Below, piece by piece: positions 44,382-55,914 of a DNA stretch of 64,000 nucleotides. Within the stretch, counting starts at the first letter, position 1. The number at the start of each line of letters is the position of its first letter. Source of the stretch: Wurfbainia villosa. Lineage: Eukaryota; Streptophyta; Magnoliopsida; Zingiberales; Zingiberaceae. The DNA lies in contig CM046005.1 in NCBI GenBank assembly GCA_025175895.1, positions 62,148,325 to 62,212,324 of the forward strand. The letters run 5' to 3'. A program made the translations under genes and the position numbers. The notes under the pieces were generated by a model. That model ran no database searches, had not been told where the DNA came from, and saw only the letters and a program-made list of their open reading frames with translations.

Positions 44382-46335
44382 TGATGAACAGGTATTTGTC
44401 GTGGTACCATTTCAAATTAATTACCGAACCCCCTCTACACTAATATAGCATAGTGAATGGCCCGGATCATTTCCAAATGAGTGTAATCAACAGAATAGTA
44501 AACTTAGGATTTCTAATTATTGCTTTGGGATTTCTATTGAAGATGGAGGTTTGGATTTTGAGCTCTAACCTACAGTTGCAAGGTAATTAAAACTCTAAAC
44601 TAACATGCAACAACTAAATCAAACAATGAAAGAAGTAAATCAACAAAAACTAGAAGAGAAAATAGATGATCTAATCAACCCAAGATAGGCCCGGTGAATG
44701 AACAAGTTCCTCCGGCTAAGTCCAACGAAGCTCGATCGAGACTCCACAAACGACAGTGGATATGGGATGGTGCAAACTACTGAATCCAGTAGTTTGATGG
44801 ATGCTCCAAACTCTCGCAGATCCGGTTGAGCTCGAAGAAGTGTCGTCGGGACGGAACTCCTCCTCGAATCCGAAGGAGAAGGTGGATGAGTTGTGGAGAT
44901 GGAGGACGTCGCCGAAATCTCTTGATAAAGTGGTTCCTCCTCGAATTCGTAGAGAAAAATGGATGGAAGGAAAGTGAAGGGGCTGCTAGGGCTCAAGAGA
45001 AGAAGAGATTTAACTAACAACCAAATGAAATAAGCAATGCATCAATGAAATCTAATGCATGAACATGATTAAAAGAAATCAACTAACTAAACTACGATTA
45101 GGATGAAATTAAGGACAACATAAACTTAGTATCCTAATCTAACTGCATTCTAATTACTAACGAGACATTTAATCAAACACTACGTAAGCATGAAACAAAT
45201 TAAATCAAGTTTGTGCAATCTAAACATGGAGATGATTCAAGTACAAACATTCAACACTAAAACAAAGAGAAATTAAAACACATCCCAAAACTTGCGTAGG
45301 ATGCTGAAATAGGAGCTGTGGAAGACGCAATCGGCATTGCCGTGAAGGAACTGGCCGCAAAAGTGGAGCACTGCCGGAGTTGTGGATCGGCTGCCAGTGT
45401 TGCTGGTGGTCGGAGCAATAACGGAGGGGAATCCCTGATCCAGTGGCTATGGTGGCCGGATCGATCGGAGGAGAATCCTCACTCCGACTGGTCGGCGACG
45501 ATAGAGAAATGGGCGGAGCTTGCACCATGCGATCGTCGTGGAAAAAGGGCAAAATCGACTGTGGCTGTCGACGGTAGAGGAGGTGATGGAGGAGACCACC
45601 GCTGACCTTGGTGGAGGAAGTGGACGCCCGGCGGTGCTTAGGCATGGAAGGGGAAGGTTCACCGCCGGCATCACGCGATGGAGGAAGACCAATCTGTGTT
45701 GCGCGATGGATCGCTAATGGGAAAATGTTGGCATTTTAAGGTGATTTTCTGCAGCCGTCCAATCGCAACGCCCTTCAATCTCAGCCATCCAATTAAAGCT
45801 AGGGTTAATTCCTTGATTAATCAATTAAGTTGGTTGTGCATCCAACAGTTGAGAATTCTCCGATTTTGAATGAACGGATCCGATCAATCTGAAAGGCCAA
45901 TCATGATCAACTTGATCTGGATGGAAGGTTGAGACGTGTAGATCTGAGTGTATGGATTGGATCTCTTCAAATTTAAATAGATGGCTCAGATCAATTAGAT
46001 CTCATCGGATGGTCAGGATTAAGCAGATCTGAGCCCTTTGATTAAACTGCTTCTGATCTGGATGAAGGGCTCAGATTCCTCCAACTCAAAATGTCCTTTA
46101 TACCCTTAGATGAAGCCATATTTGATCCAACTTGAGTCTAGTCTAGTGGCTCATCTCAATCTCTTACAAATAAAATGTAAAATTTGCGTATAAGTCCAAA
46201 ATTTAGGAGAATTTATAATAAGGTCCAAAAATAAATCCAACTCATAAAACATGTTAATAATCAATAATAAATCACACAAGAGGATTAAAACAGTGATATT
46301 AAGACCAAAATAATACGACAAAATGACAATTATCA
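44382..46335 (-). repeat. L 5' LTR (1954 bp)
   Basis: TGATGAACAGG at 44382 to AATTATCA at 46335. Homologous to K's LTRs in inverted orientation. Six bases (ATTAAT) separate it from K's 5' LTR. Proline/serine-rich ORFs inside are shadows of LTR sequence. Confidence 0.8.
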
Positions 46336-46341
46336 ATTAAT

Positions 46342-48305
46342 TGATAACTACCATTTTGTCGTGTTATTTTGGTCCTTAATATCACTGTTTTTATTCTCTC
46401 GAGTCATTTATTATTGATTATTATCATATTTTATGAGTTGGATATATTTTTGGACCTTATTATAAATTCTCCTAAATTTTGGATTTATATGCAAATTTTA
46501 TCTTTGTTTATAGGAGATCGAGATGAGCCACTGGACTAGACTTAAGTTGGATCAAATATGGCTTCATCTAAGGGTCGTAATGGGCATTTTAAGCTAGAAG
46601 AATATGAGCCATTCATCAAGATCAGAGGCAATTTAATCAAGGGTTCAGATCTGTTTAATCATGAGCGTCCGATGAGATCTGATTGATCTGAGCCATCCAT
46701 CTAAATCTGGAGCGATCTGGTCCTTACATTTAGGTCTAGACATCTTAGGACTTCATCCAGATTCAGCTGATCGTGATTATCCATTCAAAGTGATCAGATC
46801 CATTCATTCAAAGTCAGAGAATTCTTAGCCATTGGATGCATATCCCTTAATTGGATTAATCAGAGTAATTAACCTAGCTTCAATTAGACGGCTAGGATTA
46901 GATCTTGCTTCGATCGGATGGTGGAGATAATCCACTTAATGCTTCTTTGAGCAAGCAGAAAGGGCAGCCGACATTTTCCATCTTCTTCTCACGGACGATC
47001 GCTCGACGCACAACCGCTTCACCGTCGCCGCCGCGCTCTCCCCTTCCTCGCCGGTCGCCGGAGAGGAAAGGGGATTCCCTCCTTCTCCGGTGACCGGTGC
47101 CACTCCATCTCTACCACCAAGCATCGCTGACAACCATCTTCACTCGAACGTCGCTTCCTCCCACCATTCAATCGCCGATCAGATTCCATCCTCACCGCCG
47201 ACTGAAGCCCTTCAGTTGCGCCTTCACATCTCCAGCCAGCCTCTCTTTTCCAGCCACCACAGCCACCGGAGTGGGGATTCCCCTCCATTATCGCTCCGAC
47301 CACCAGCAGCTCCGGCAACCAATCCACAACTCCGACAGTGCTCCACTTTTGTAGCCAGTTCCTTCACGGCAGCTCCGATCAGCTCATTTTCCAACTTCCG
47401 ACGACAATTCCAGCATCCTATGCAAGCTACCTTGTTGTGTTAATTGTTTTCTTTCATGTTTACTTATTGTTTGTAATCAAAATTCCTTCCCTGTTTTGAA
47501 TTGCATGTATTTAGTTTAATTTGTTTAATGCCTCTTTAGTATTTGATGAAATGTCTCTTTCAGTAATTAGGTTGTAGTTCATTAGATTAGATTTAGTTTC
47601 ATGTTTTACTTTACATCATGTTCATGCATTAGATTTTGTTGATGTATTGACTATTTCATTTGGTTGTTAGTTAAATCTTTTCTTCCCTTGAGCCCTAGCA
47701 GCCGCCTCCACCTTGCTTCAATCCATTTTCCTCCACGGATTCGAGGAGGAACCGCTTCATCGAGAGATTTCGGCGACATTCTCCATTTTCACAACTCATC
47801 CACCTTCTCCTTCGGATTCGAGGAGGAGTTTCGCCCCGACGACACTTCTTCGAGCTCAACCAGATCTGCGAGAGTTCAGAGCATCCATCAAACTACTGGA
47901 TTCAGAAGTTTGCACCATCCCACATCCATTGTCATTTGCGGAGTCTCGATCGAGCTTCGTTGGACTTAGCCGGAGGAACTTGTTCGTTCACCGGGCCTAT
48001 CTTGGGTTGATTAGATCTTTTATTTCCTCTTCCAGTTTTTATTGATCTAATTTTTGCATTGCTTGATTTAGTTGTTGTATATTAGTTTAGAGTTTTAATT
48101 ACCTTGCAACCATAGGTTAAAGCATCAAATCATAAACCCCCCATTTACATTAGAAAATCCAAAGCAATAATTAGTGATCCTAAATTTACTATCCTATCAA
48201 TTACACTCGTTAGGAAATGATCCGGGCCATTCACTATGCTATATTAGTGTAGGGAGGGTTTGGTAATTAATTTGTAACGGTACCACGATAAAATACCTGT
48301 TATCA
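46342..48305 (+). repeat. K 5' LTR (1964 bp)
   Basis: Starts TGATAACTACC, ends CCTGTTATCA. The AT-rich left part is followed by a GC-rich Pro/Ser-coding-like patch (46980-47410) and TTCCTCCACGGATTCGAGG near 47730. All are present in the 3' LTR, hence LTR sequence, not genes. Confidence 0.85.
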
Positions 48306-48310
48306 AATTT

Positions 48311-48328
48311 TGGCACCGTTGTTGGGGA
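48311..48328 (+). promoter_or_regulatory. K primer-binding site, tRNA-Asp type
   Basis: TGGCACCGTTGTTGGGGA, differing from the tRNA-Asp complement only by transitions (G to A, C to T). Confidence 0.75.
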
Positions 48329-48522
48329 GTGTAATGATGTTTAGTATACTTAGGATTGTTTGTCCATTTTTCTAAAAAAACAATAAATCAAAATTCAAAA
48401 ATTTTGTTTAGGGCTTCATTCTTTTATTCTCTTATATATCCATGTATTTTATCATGTATGCTTACTGTGTCTTTTGATATTGTTTGTTAGTATTTCAGGA
48501 AAGATAGGAAATATCTTTAAGC

Positions 48523-49695
48523 ATGGATCCATATTATCATCAGTGTGGAGACTTTAGTGATGCTTACTATTCAGGCACTGGGAAACAAGAGTATTACCAA
48601 CCTGAAGATGAGTATTATCAGTATCAACTGCAATATCATCAACCTATTCCTCAGTATCATCAGTCTTATCAGCATGATAGGTATAATTCAATTTCTAGTA
48701 CACCTTTTCATAATTTTGATTCAGATTTCAGGTATGGGAACACACAACAGTATACCCCTGAGCAGTCTCAGTGTTATCTACCCCCACAGTCTATTGATAC
48801 TTACATGCCTAGTTGGGGAGATCAATAAAGTTACTGTGAAGAAACCCCTGCTCCCAGTCAAGAAAATACAGAGACACTAGAAAAACTAGCATCATTTCTA
48901 CATCAATATCAGCAACAAATGAACGATAGTCAACAGCGGATACATAACATGCAAATCCAGCTGGATCTAATTGCATCATCCATCAGCCAGACACAAGCAC
49001 AAGATTCCTCCCAGTTTTCCTCAGAGATAATTTCTGATGGTAGTGATGTGCTTGAGGAGATGGATTGCAGAGCTGGTGATATGTACGCTTCTACCTCTGT
49101 AGCTCTATAGGACTCCTCTATTGATGTGCATGATGATGATGTACTATCTAATGCTCAAGATAATGATGAAGTGGTTTCTGTGGTCGATGACTTGCAGGAT
49201 GATACTAACAGCTTAGATTTACTCTGTGATGTTGTTTGTGCCCTAGATTATTCTGAAGAAAAGGAGCAGTTTCCAGATACCAGTGCCTAGACTTACCAGC
49301 CAGACTAGAAGACAAGTGAGATAGTGGTGGCAAGCAATTCTGATGAGCTGATTCCCATGGAAGTGGTGGATAGCTGGAGGCCCCCAGACTAGACACTTCC
49401 ATCTCAGCCAGAGTTTCCAAGAATTTTGCTGATGAAGACCCTAACAACAAATGCAATAATCCAGCCCCAAGGCTGGACACTTTATCTGAATCGACTCCGA
49501 CCACCAAAGATTACATATAAGAAGGCAATCATATTGGAGGAAGCAGCACAATACTATCCTTATAACATCATGAAGACACTCACCCCCATTCAGTCCATCC
49601 CACTCCCGGCATGGATGCTTACTATGAATCTTCTTCAACACCGGGATGAGATTTCTTTCGGAGCACTCCACGGCCTGCGTAGCTCCTTTTACTGA
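48523..49695 (+). pseudogene. K ORF: Tyr/Gln-rich gag-like protein, five stops
   Basis: One frame of 391 codons from ATG at 48523 to TGA at 49693-49695. In-frame stops: TAA 48826-48828, then TAG 49108-49110, 49288-49290, 49306-49308 and 49390-49392. Every stop is one C-to-T step from a Gln codon. The N-terminus is Tyr/Gln-rich (DEYYQYQLQYHQPIPQYHQS), followed by a helical stretch (LASFLHQYQQQMNDSQQRI), a long acidic region and a hydrophobic C-terminal part. It resembles the post-knuckle region of Athila-type gag but has no zinc knuckle or capsid domain that I can see. Unknown function. Confidence 0.65.
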
Positions 49696-51228
49696 ATCGC
49701 CTCCAACCGCCAAGACCCCAGGGGAGTTCATTCCTTTTCCCATCTTTTTTCTTTTTCTTTGTATATATACATTTCCTTGCCTTTGTTTGTTTTTTTTCTT
49801 TAGCTAGTTATTTTGTTTGTCGAGTTTTTAGTGTCGAGTCTTTGTTTACTCATGTTTTGAAATAAATTTCCTATGCATTCCTTTATATCTTCTTAGAAGT
49901 TGTGAAAGCTAGTTAGATTTGACTGTCAAATTTTGAGATTTATTGTCATGAATGAATTATTTGATTGCATGTTTTTACTACTTGGTGATAGATTCTGTGT
50001 TGATAGACTGAGATGATTATTTTTGTTTACCTAGTGAGGATTGAGCCTATTTTTATTGCTTGTGTGTGGTGCACTTGTGGTTATTGTAACTCTAGAACTT
50101 ACTTTGATTCTTTCGAGACCACACAACAATAGGTTTGCATGATTATTATGAAGGCAATCACATTTGTTTTTCTTCACTTCTTTTCGTCACATGCTTATTA
50201 AATAACATTCTAGTCGTTCATCATTTCTATTTTTCTTTCCTTCCATTATTTTCTTGTCCATTTCTATTTTTGGATGTGAAATACTTGGATGTTCCAAGAT
50301 GAGTGTTTTGCCCAGGAAGGACAAAAATTTAAGTGTGGGGGAGAGAGTAGCTTAGGAGAATTTAGTGTTAGCATAGACAAGTCGTGCTTGATCACCATGA
50401 GCTAGCCATGCTCTTTATCTTTTTAGCTGAGCTTGATGTTGGAGCATAGGGAAGTGCACTGCATGTCGAAAATAAAAAGTTTGAAAAAAAAATTGAAAAA
50501 AAAGAATAAACATTTGGGTGCCCATGAAATAAAAAAAAGAAAGTATTGTAAAATTTTTTGACATGTTGTGTCATTTTTTATTCATGTGTGATAGTATTTT
50601 TGTTAGTGACATCCCTTGTTGCAACTATTGAGAGATCTATTATATATAATGAGTAGATTTGTATTGAAGTATGTGATAAGAGTTGTTTAGATGTTTATTG
50701 GGTTGGAAGAAAAATTTTAGGGCAATGTTTTCTTGTACTCATCTATGTAGCATTTCAGTATTTCCATATCTTCTTGCATTTCTTTAGCTATTTCATTTTT
50801 TATCTTTCTTTTCTTTCATAGATATTGTCATTTTTCTTATATTCATATTTCCCTTACATTCTTAATAAGCCTTCAGTGATTGTGCATTCTTATGTGTATA
50901 TAGTGGTGAAGGTAGAAGAAAAGCAAGCATATGGTAGTTCATAAACCATGAGTAGTTTGAGTGAACTCTACTATTACATGCTTATGCGAGCGAGATAAAC
51001 AACCACTTACCTTGTGAGGCTTAATCATTCATAGTCTATTCAGGATGGATTGAAGTCACCATGTTTGTTAACCTGTGTAAGATTTGAGTCCATAATTGCT
51101 TGAGTATGAGATTTGACAATCCTAGGTAACTTTCTTTAATAATTTTCTATGTATGATTTGGAATTGCTAGGGAAATATATCTTAAGTTTGTTTTTTATTT
51201 TCTTTACTTGCTCTGGACGTGCAAGAAT
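49696..51228 (+). other. K 3' untranslated region
   Basis: No credible frame. T-rich start (49735-49830), a GGGCAGG-like patch with AAGTGTGGGGGAGAGAG near 50330 (a possible second polypurine tract), and the main polypurine tract just before the 3' LTR. Confidence 0.65.
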
Positions 51229-51242
51229 AAGTGTGGGGGAAT

Positions 51243-53226
51243 TGATAACTACCATTTTGTCATGTTATTTTGGTCCTTAATATCACTGTTTTTATCCTCT
51301 CGAGTGATTTATTATTGATTATTATCATGTTTTATGAGTTGGATATATTTTTGGACCTTATTATAAATTCTCCTAAATTTTGGACTTATATGCGAATTTT
51401 ATCTTTGTTTATAAAAGATCGAGATGAGCCATTGGACTAGACTCAAGTTGGATCAAATATGGCTTCATCTAAGGGTCATAATGGGCATTTTAAGCTGGAA
51501 GAATCTGAGCCCTTCATCAAGATCAGAGGCAATTTAATCAAGGGTTCAGATCTGTTTAATCCTGATCGTCCGATGAAATCTTATTGATTTGAGCCATCCA
51601 TCTAAATCTGGAGCGATCCGGTCCATACATTTAGATCTGGACATCTTAGGCCTTCATCCAGATTCAGCTGATCGTGACTATCCATTCAGAGTGATTAAAT
51701 CCATTCATTCAAAGTCAAAGAATTCTCAGCCATTGGACGCATATCCCTTAATTGGATTAATCAAAGTAATTAACCTAGCTTCAATTGGACGACTGGAATT
51801 AGATCTTGCTTCGATCGGACGGTGGAGATAATCCACTTAATGCTTCTTCGAGCAAGTAGAAAGGGGAGCCGACATTTTCCATCTTTTTCTCACGGATGAT
51901 CGTCGGACGCACAGCCGCTTCGCCACCGCCACCGTGCTCTCCCCTTCCTCACCGGTCATCGGAGAGGAAAGGGGATTCCCTCCTTCTTGGTGATCGATGC
52001 CACTCTATCTCTACCACCAAGCATCGTCGGCAACCATCTTCACTTGAATGCCACTTCCTCCCACCATTCAATCGCCGGTCAGATTCCATCCTCACCGCCG
52101 ATTGAAGCTCTTCAGTTGCGCCTTCACAGCTCCAACCAACCTCTCTTTTCCAACCACCACAGCCATCGGAGTGGGGATTCCCCTCTGTTATTGCTCCGAC
52201 CACCAGCAGCTCCGGCAACCGATCCACAACTCCTGTAGCACTCCACTTTTGCGGCCAGTTCCTTCATGGCAGTGCAGATTGCATCTTCCACAGCTCCGAT
52301 CAGCTCATTTTCCAACTTTCGATGGCAATTCCAACATCCTATGCAAGCTACCTTGTTGTGTTAATTGTTTTCTTTCATGTTTACTTATTGTTTGTAATCA
52401 AAATTCCTTCCATGTTTTGAATTCCATGTATTTAGTTTAATTTGTTTCATGCCTCTTTAGTATTTGATGAAATGTCTCTTTCAGTAATTAGGTTGTAGTT
52501 CATTAGATTAGATTTAGTTTCATGTTTTACTTTACATCATGTTCATGCATTAGATTTTGTTGATGTATTGACTGTTTCATTTCGTTGTTAGTTAAATCTT
52601 TTCTTCCCTTGAGCCCTAATAGCCGCCTCCACCTTGCTTCCATCCATTTTCCTCCACGGATTTGAGGAGGAACCGCTTCATCGAGAGATTTCGGCGACGT
52701 CCTCCATCTTCACAGCTCATCCACCTTCTCCTTCGGATTCGAGGAGGAGTTCCACCCCGACGACACTTCTTCGAGCTCAACCGGATCCACGAGAGTTCAG
52801 AGCATCCATCAAACTACTGGATTCAGGAGTTTGCACCATCCCACATCCACTGCTGTTTGCGGAGTCTCGATCGAGCTTCGTTGGACTTAACCAGAGGAAC
52901 TTGTTCATTCACCAGGCCTATCTTGGGTTGATTAGATCTTTTATTTCCTCTTCCAGTTTTTATTGATTTAATTTCTGCATTGTTTGATTCAGTTGTTGCA
53001 TATTAGTTTAGAGTTTTAATTACCTTGCAACCGTAGGTTAAAGAATTAAATCACAAAACCTCCATTTACATTAGAAAACCCAAAGCAATAATTAGTGATC
53101 ATAAGTTTACTATTCTATCAATTACACTCGTTGGGAAACGATCCGGATCATTCACTATGCTATATTGGTGTAGAGAGGTTTTGATAATTAATTTGTAACG
53201 GTACCATGATAAAATACCTATTATCA
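51243..53226 (+). repeat. K 3' LTR (1984 bp)
   Basis: TGATAACTACC to CCTATTATCA. Contains a GCAGTGCAGATTGCATCTTCC segment near 52269 that is missing from the 5' LTR, accounting for much of the length difference. Confidence 0.85.
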
Positions 53227-53745
53227 AATTTTGATGAATAGGTATTTGTCGTGGTACCATTTCAAATTAATTACCGAACCCTTTAACTACACTAATATAG
53301 CATAGTGGATGACCCGAATCGTTTTCCAACAAGTGTAATCGATAGAATAACAAATTTAGAATCACTAATTATTGCTTTGGATTTTCTATTGAAGATGGAG
53401 GTTTTGGATTTGAGCTCTAACCTATGGTTGCAAGGTAATTAAAACTCTAAACTAACATGCAACAACTAAATCAGACAATGCAGGAATTAAAGCAATAAAA
53501 ATTGGAAGAGGAAATAAATGATCTAATCAACCCAAGATAGGTCTGGTGAATGAACAAGGTCCTCCGGCTAAGTCCAACGAAGCTCGATCGAGACTCCGTA
53601 AACGACAGTGGATGTTGGATGGTGCAAACTCCTGAATCCAGCAGTTTGATGGATGCTCCAAACTCTCCCGGATCTGGTTGAGCTCGAAGAAGTGTCGTAG
53701 GGACGGAACTCCTCCTCGAATCTGAAAGAGAAGGTGGATGAGCTA

Positions 53746-54860
53746 TGTAAGGGATCCTCGGAAACTAGAGGGGGGGGGCGTGAATAGATTGTTTTCGTTT
53801 CTACAAAAATGGTTAGCGGAAGCACAATAAATACAATAGTAATAGAAATGAAAATACAATGCTAACACAAAGTCTTTACGTGGTTCGGAGATAATGCTCC
53901 TACTCCATGGTGATTCTTAATTTGGATCAACCTTAATCAATCTCACTAAGAAGCTTTCTCTTTTTACAACAACCCTCCTCTTCTTACAAAAGATGAAGAT
54001 GAAGTTTAGAGAGGAGGTGGGGAATTAAAACACTAGGAAAGCTTAAAAAATTCGTGGAGGCTTGAGAGGATGATCAGAATGTAAGCATTAACCCTCTCAA
54101 CCACCACAAGCCCTCTTTTTATAGAGAGAGGGTTGTTTTTCCTGTTGGGCCACGATTAGTCGATTGATGTACAACATCAGTCGACTGTCACCGTGGTTAA
54201 CGACTTCTGAACAGCTGGATTCACGGGATTCATAATCGTCATCGTCCAATGGCATGCTCATCAGTCGATTGATCCCTCCATCAGTCGAGTGATCACGATG
54301 CGCAGTCGAGTGAGACTCCATTTTGTGTCTGTGTTTAACTTGATCAGTCGACTGCCACTATTCGACAGTCGACTGATGGCGACATCAGTTGATTGTTCGT
54401 TAGCTTTTCAGCCTCACTCAGTTGAGAACCCTAACAGTCGACTGATACTCATCAAGTATGAATAATTCATACTTGAATTAACTCCCTAGACCTAGACTCA
54501 ACCTTCTAGCTCTTCCTTAAGCCTTGCACCTCCAGGATCTCTCCGAGTCTGCGACTTGTTCATCCTTTGCGCTTGCTTCCAAGAGCTTCCTTCGGTTTTG
54601 TCATGTCTTGAGTTTCCCTTTGCCAAAGTGCGCTTGGACTTTATGCCGCCAAGACTACATGCTTGGACTTACGCTGCCAAGACTTGCCTTTGGACTTCCT
54701 TTGCCAAGATCACACTTGGACTTTGCTTTTACCAAGTCTTTATACTTGGATTTTCCTGTCACTTAAACACGTTCACAATTAGATCACAAAGTATTGCCTA
54801 ACTTAGATGATTATCTAAACATCAAAACATATAAATACTTGGGGCATTATTGCACCAACA
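53746..54860 (-). repeat. A 3' LTR (1115 bp)
   Basis: TGTAAGGGATCC to TGCACCAACA. Carries fewer CAGTCGACTG-type copies (54160-54440) than the 5' LTR, a CCAAG/CTTGG array (54615-54760) and TATA (minus) near 54115-54122. The polypurine tract (minus AAAAAGGGGAAGAT) is at 54861-54874. Confidence 0.9.
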
Positions 54861-54874
54861 ATCTTCCCCTTTTT

Positions 54875-55914
54875 GATGTTTGACAATCATTTAAGTTAGG
54901 TCTTTAACACATGTACATAATCATATTTCCAATATGAATTCTAACTTAAACATTTCTTCTTCCCCTTTGACATACATCAAAAAGAGAAGGATTCATAAAT
55001 TTCATGAAAGAATTAAATATGTTGTAATCTTGAACTAAGGTATAAGATTGAAATTAAGCTCCCCCTTAATCCAAGATATGGTTCATGATGAATGAATAAC
55101 ATGTGGAGCAAAGCCTAATAAAATATTAGAGGTTAAATCCTAACTTTGCAGCAACAATATAAGTTAAGGGGATGAAAAGATTTATATGATGAAACTCCCC
55201 CTAAAACATTGCATCAAACAGTTTTAAAAACTTTTTTATAATGAAGATTATCATGCCATAGTTTTAGGAAATCAAAGATACACTAAACACCAGGAAATAG
55301 AGCTATTTTTCAGAAAACACAGTGTATCAGTCGACTGATTTCTGATGCAGTCGACTGCTACACCCGAATTCCATTTTTCTGATTTTTTAGCCCAACTTCA
55401 GAAATGCGCCAAAAATTCTAGAAACATCAAAAAATCATTAAATTTTGTGTACACATTTTTGAAATCATTTTCTATCAAGGAAAAATAATATAAAAAATAT
55501 ATATTTTCCAGATTTCGAAAATGATACAATTTTGAAACCTAGCAAAAACTCTAAGTATTTTGCAAACTTTGTATCACTTTTGTATTTCACTTGAAAACTG
55601 TTTTTCAAAGTTTGATAAACATAGTTTAAATTATGTTTTATTTGACATTTCGAATAATATTCTTGGAGCTATACGCACATTAATTGTGCATAAGCCTTCT
55701 CAATGATTGGTCCAATGAAGAATTAATGTCTCTAGATGACACTTTGGTTCATAGTAATGCATCATAACAAGCATGATGAACCAATTGCATCTTCCTAACA
55801 TCTCACATGTTGTCTAAGTGGCTCAATACAAAAATCATTGTTTCTTAGGTATTTTGTGAGATGCTTAAAGGTATAAATCCTAGGATTTCTATAGGATCAT
55901 GCAAATCTACACCT
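54875..55914 (-). other. A 3' untranslated region
   Basis: Non-coding. Contains CAGTCGACTG copies near 55327 and 55352 and CCTAACATCTCAC near 55796. Confidence 0.7.

Larger units (their letters stand above)
41764..46335 (-). mobile_element. L: internally deleted gypsy-like element
   Basis: Minus strand. The 3' LTR is truncated on its left (41764-42489, ends GTTATCA). A polypurine tract (minus AGTGTGGGGGAAT) sits at about 42490-42502, the interior runs to 44381 and the 5' LTR spans 44382-46335 (1954 bp). Next to the 5' LTR only the AAATTTT spacer of K's leader remains. The tRNA-Asp site and the first ~900 bp of the ORF region are deleted. The 3' LTR start aligns with position about 62670 of LTR M. 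Same family as K and M. Confidence 0.75.
46342..53226 (+). mobile_element. K: non-autonomous gypsy-like LTR element
   Basis: 6885 bp, plus strand. LTRs at 46342-48305 and 51243-53226 (TGATAAC...TTATCA), a decayed tRNA-Asp primer site, one ORF with five stops, a long 3' UTR and a polypurine tract (AAGTGTGGGGGAAT). No protease, RT, RNase H or integrase. No matching 5-bp TSD: TTAAT on the left, AATTT on the right. It is bracketed on both sides by same-family LTRs in opposite orientation, so simple insertion is unlikely or later rearrangement occurred. Confidence 0.82.

Noticed and set aside
45220..45717. Pro/Ser- and Arg-rich ORFs, also at 46905-47443, 51896-52440 and 62385-62872
   Set aside because: They lie in the GC-rich part of K/L/M LTRs, differ in frame and length between homologous copies, and occur on both strands.
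46336..46341. ATTAAT as half of a TSD for K
   Set aside because: The base run right of K (AATTT) does not match, so no TSD is claimed.
47664..48045. ORF with PPSPSDSRRS-like sequence, also at 44640-45020 and 52634-52966
   Set aside because: LTR sequence near the R/U5 side of K-type elements; present in every LTR copy regardless of orientation, with no domain.
53761..53780. G-rich runs at LTR inner ends as G-quadruplex elements
   Set aside because: Single homopolymer runs of 6-10 G do not by themselves give four spaced G tracts; no clear quadruplex pattern.
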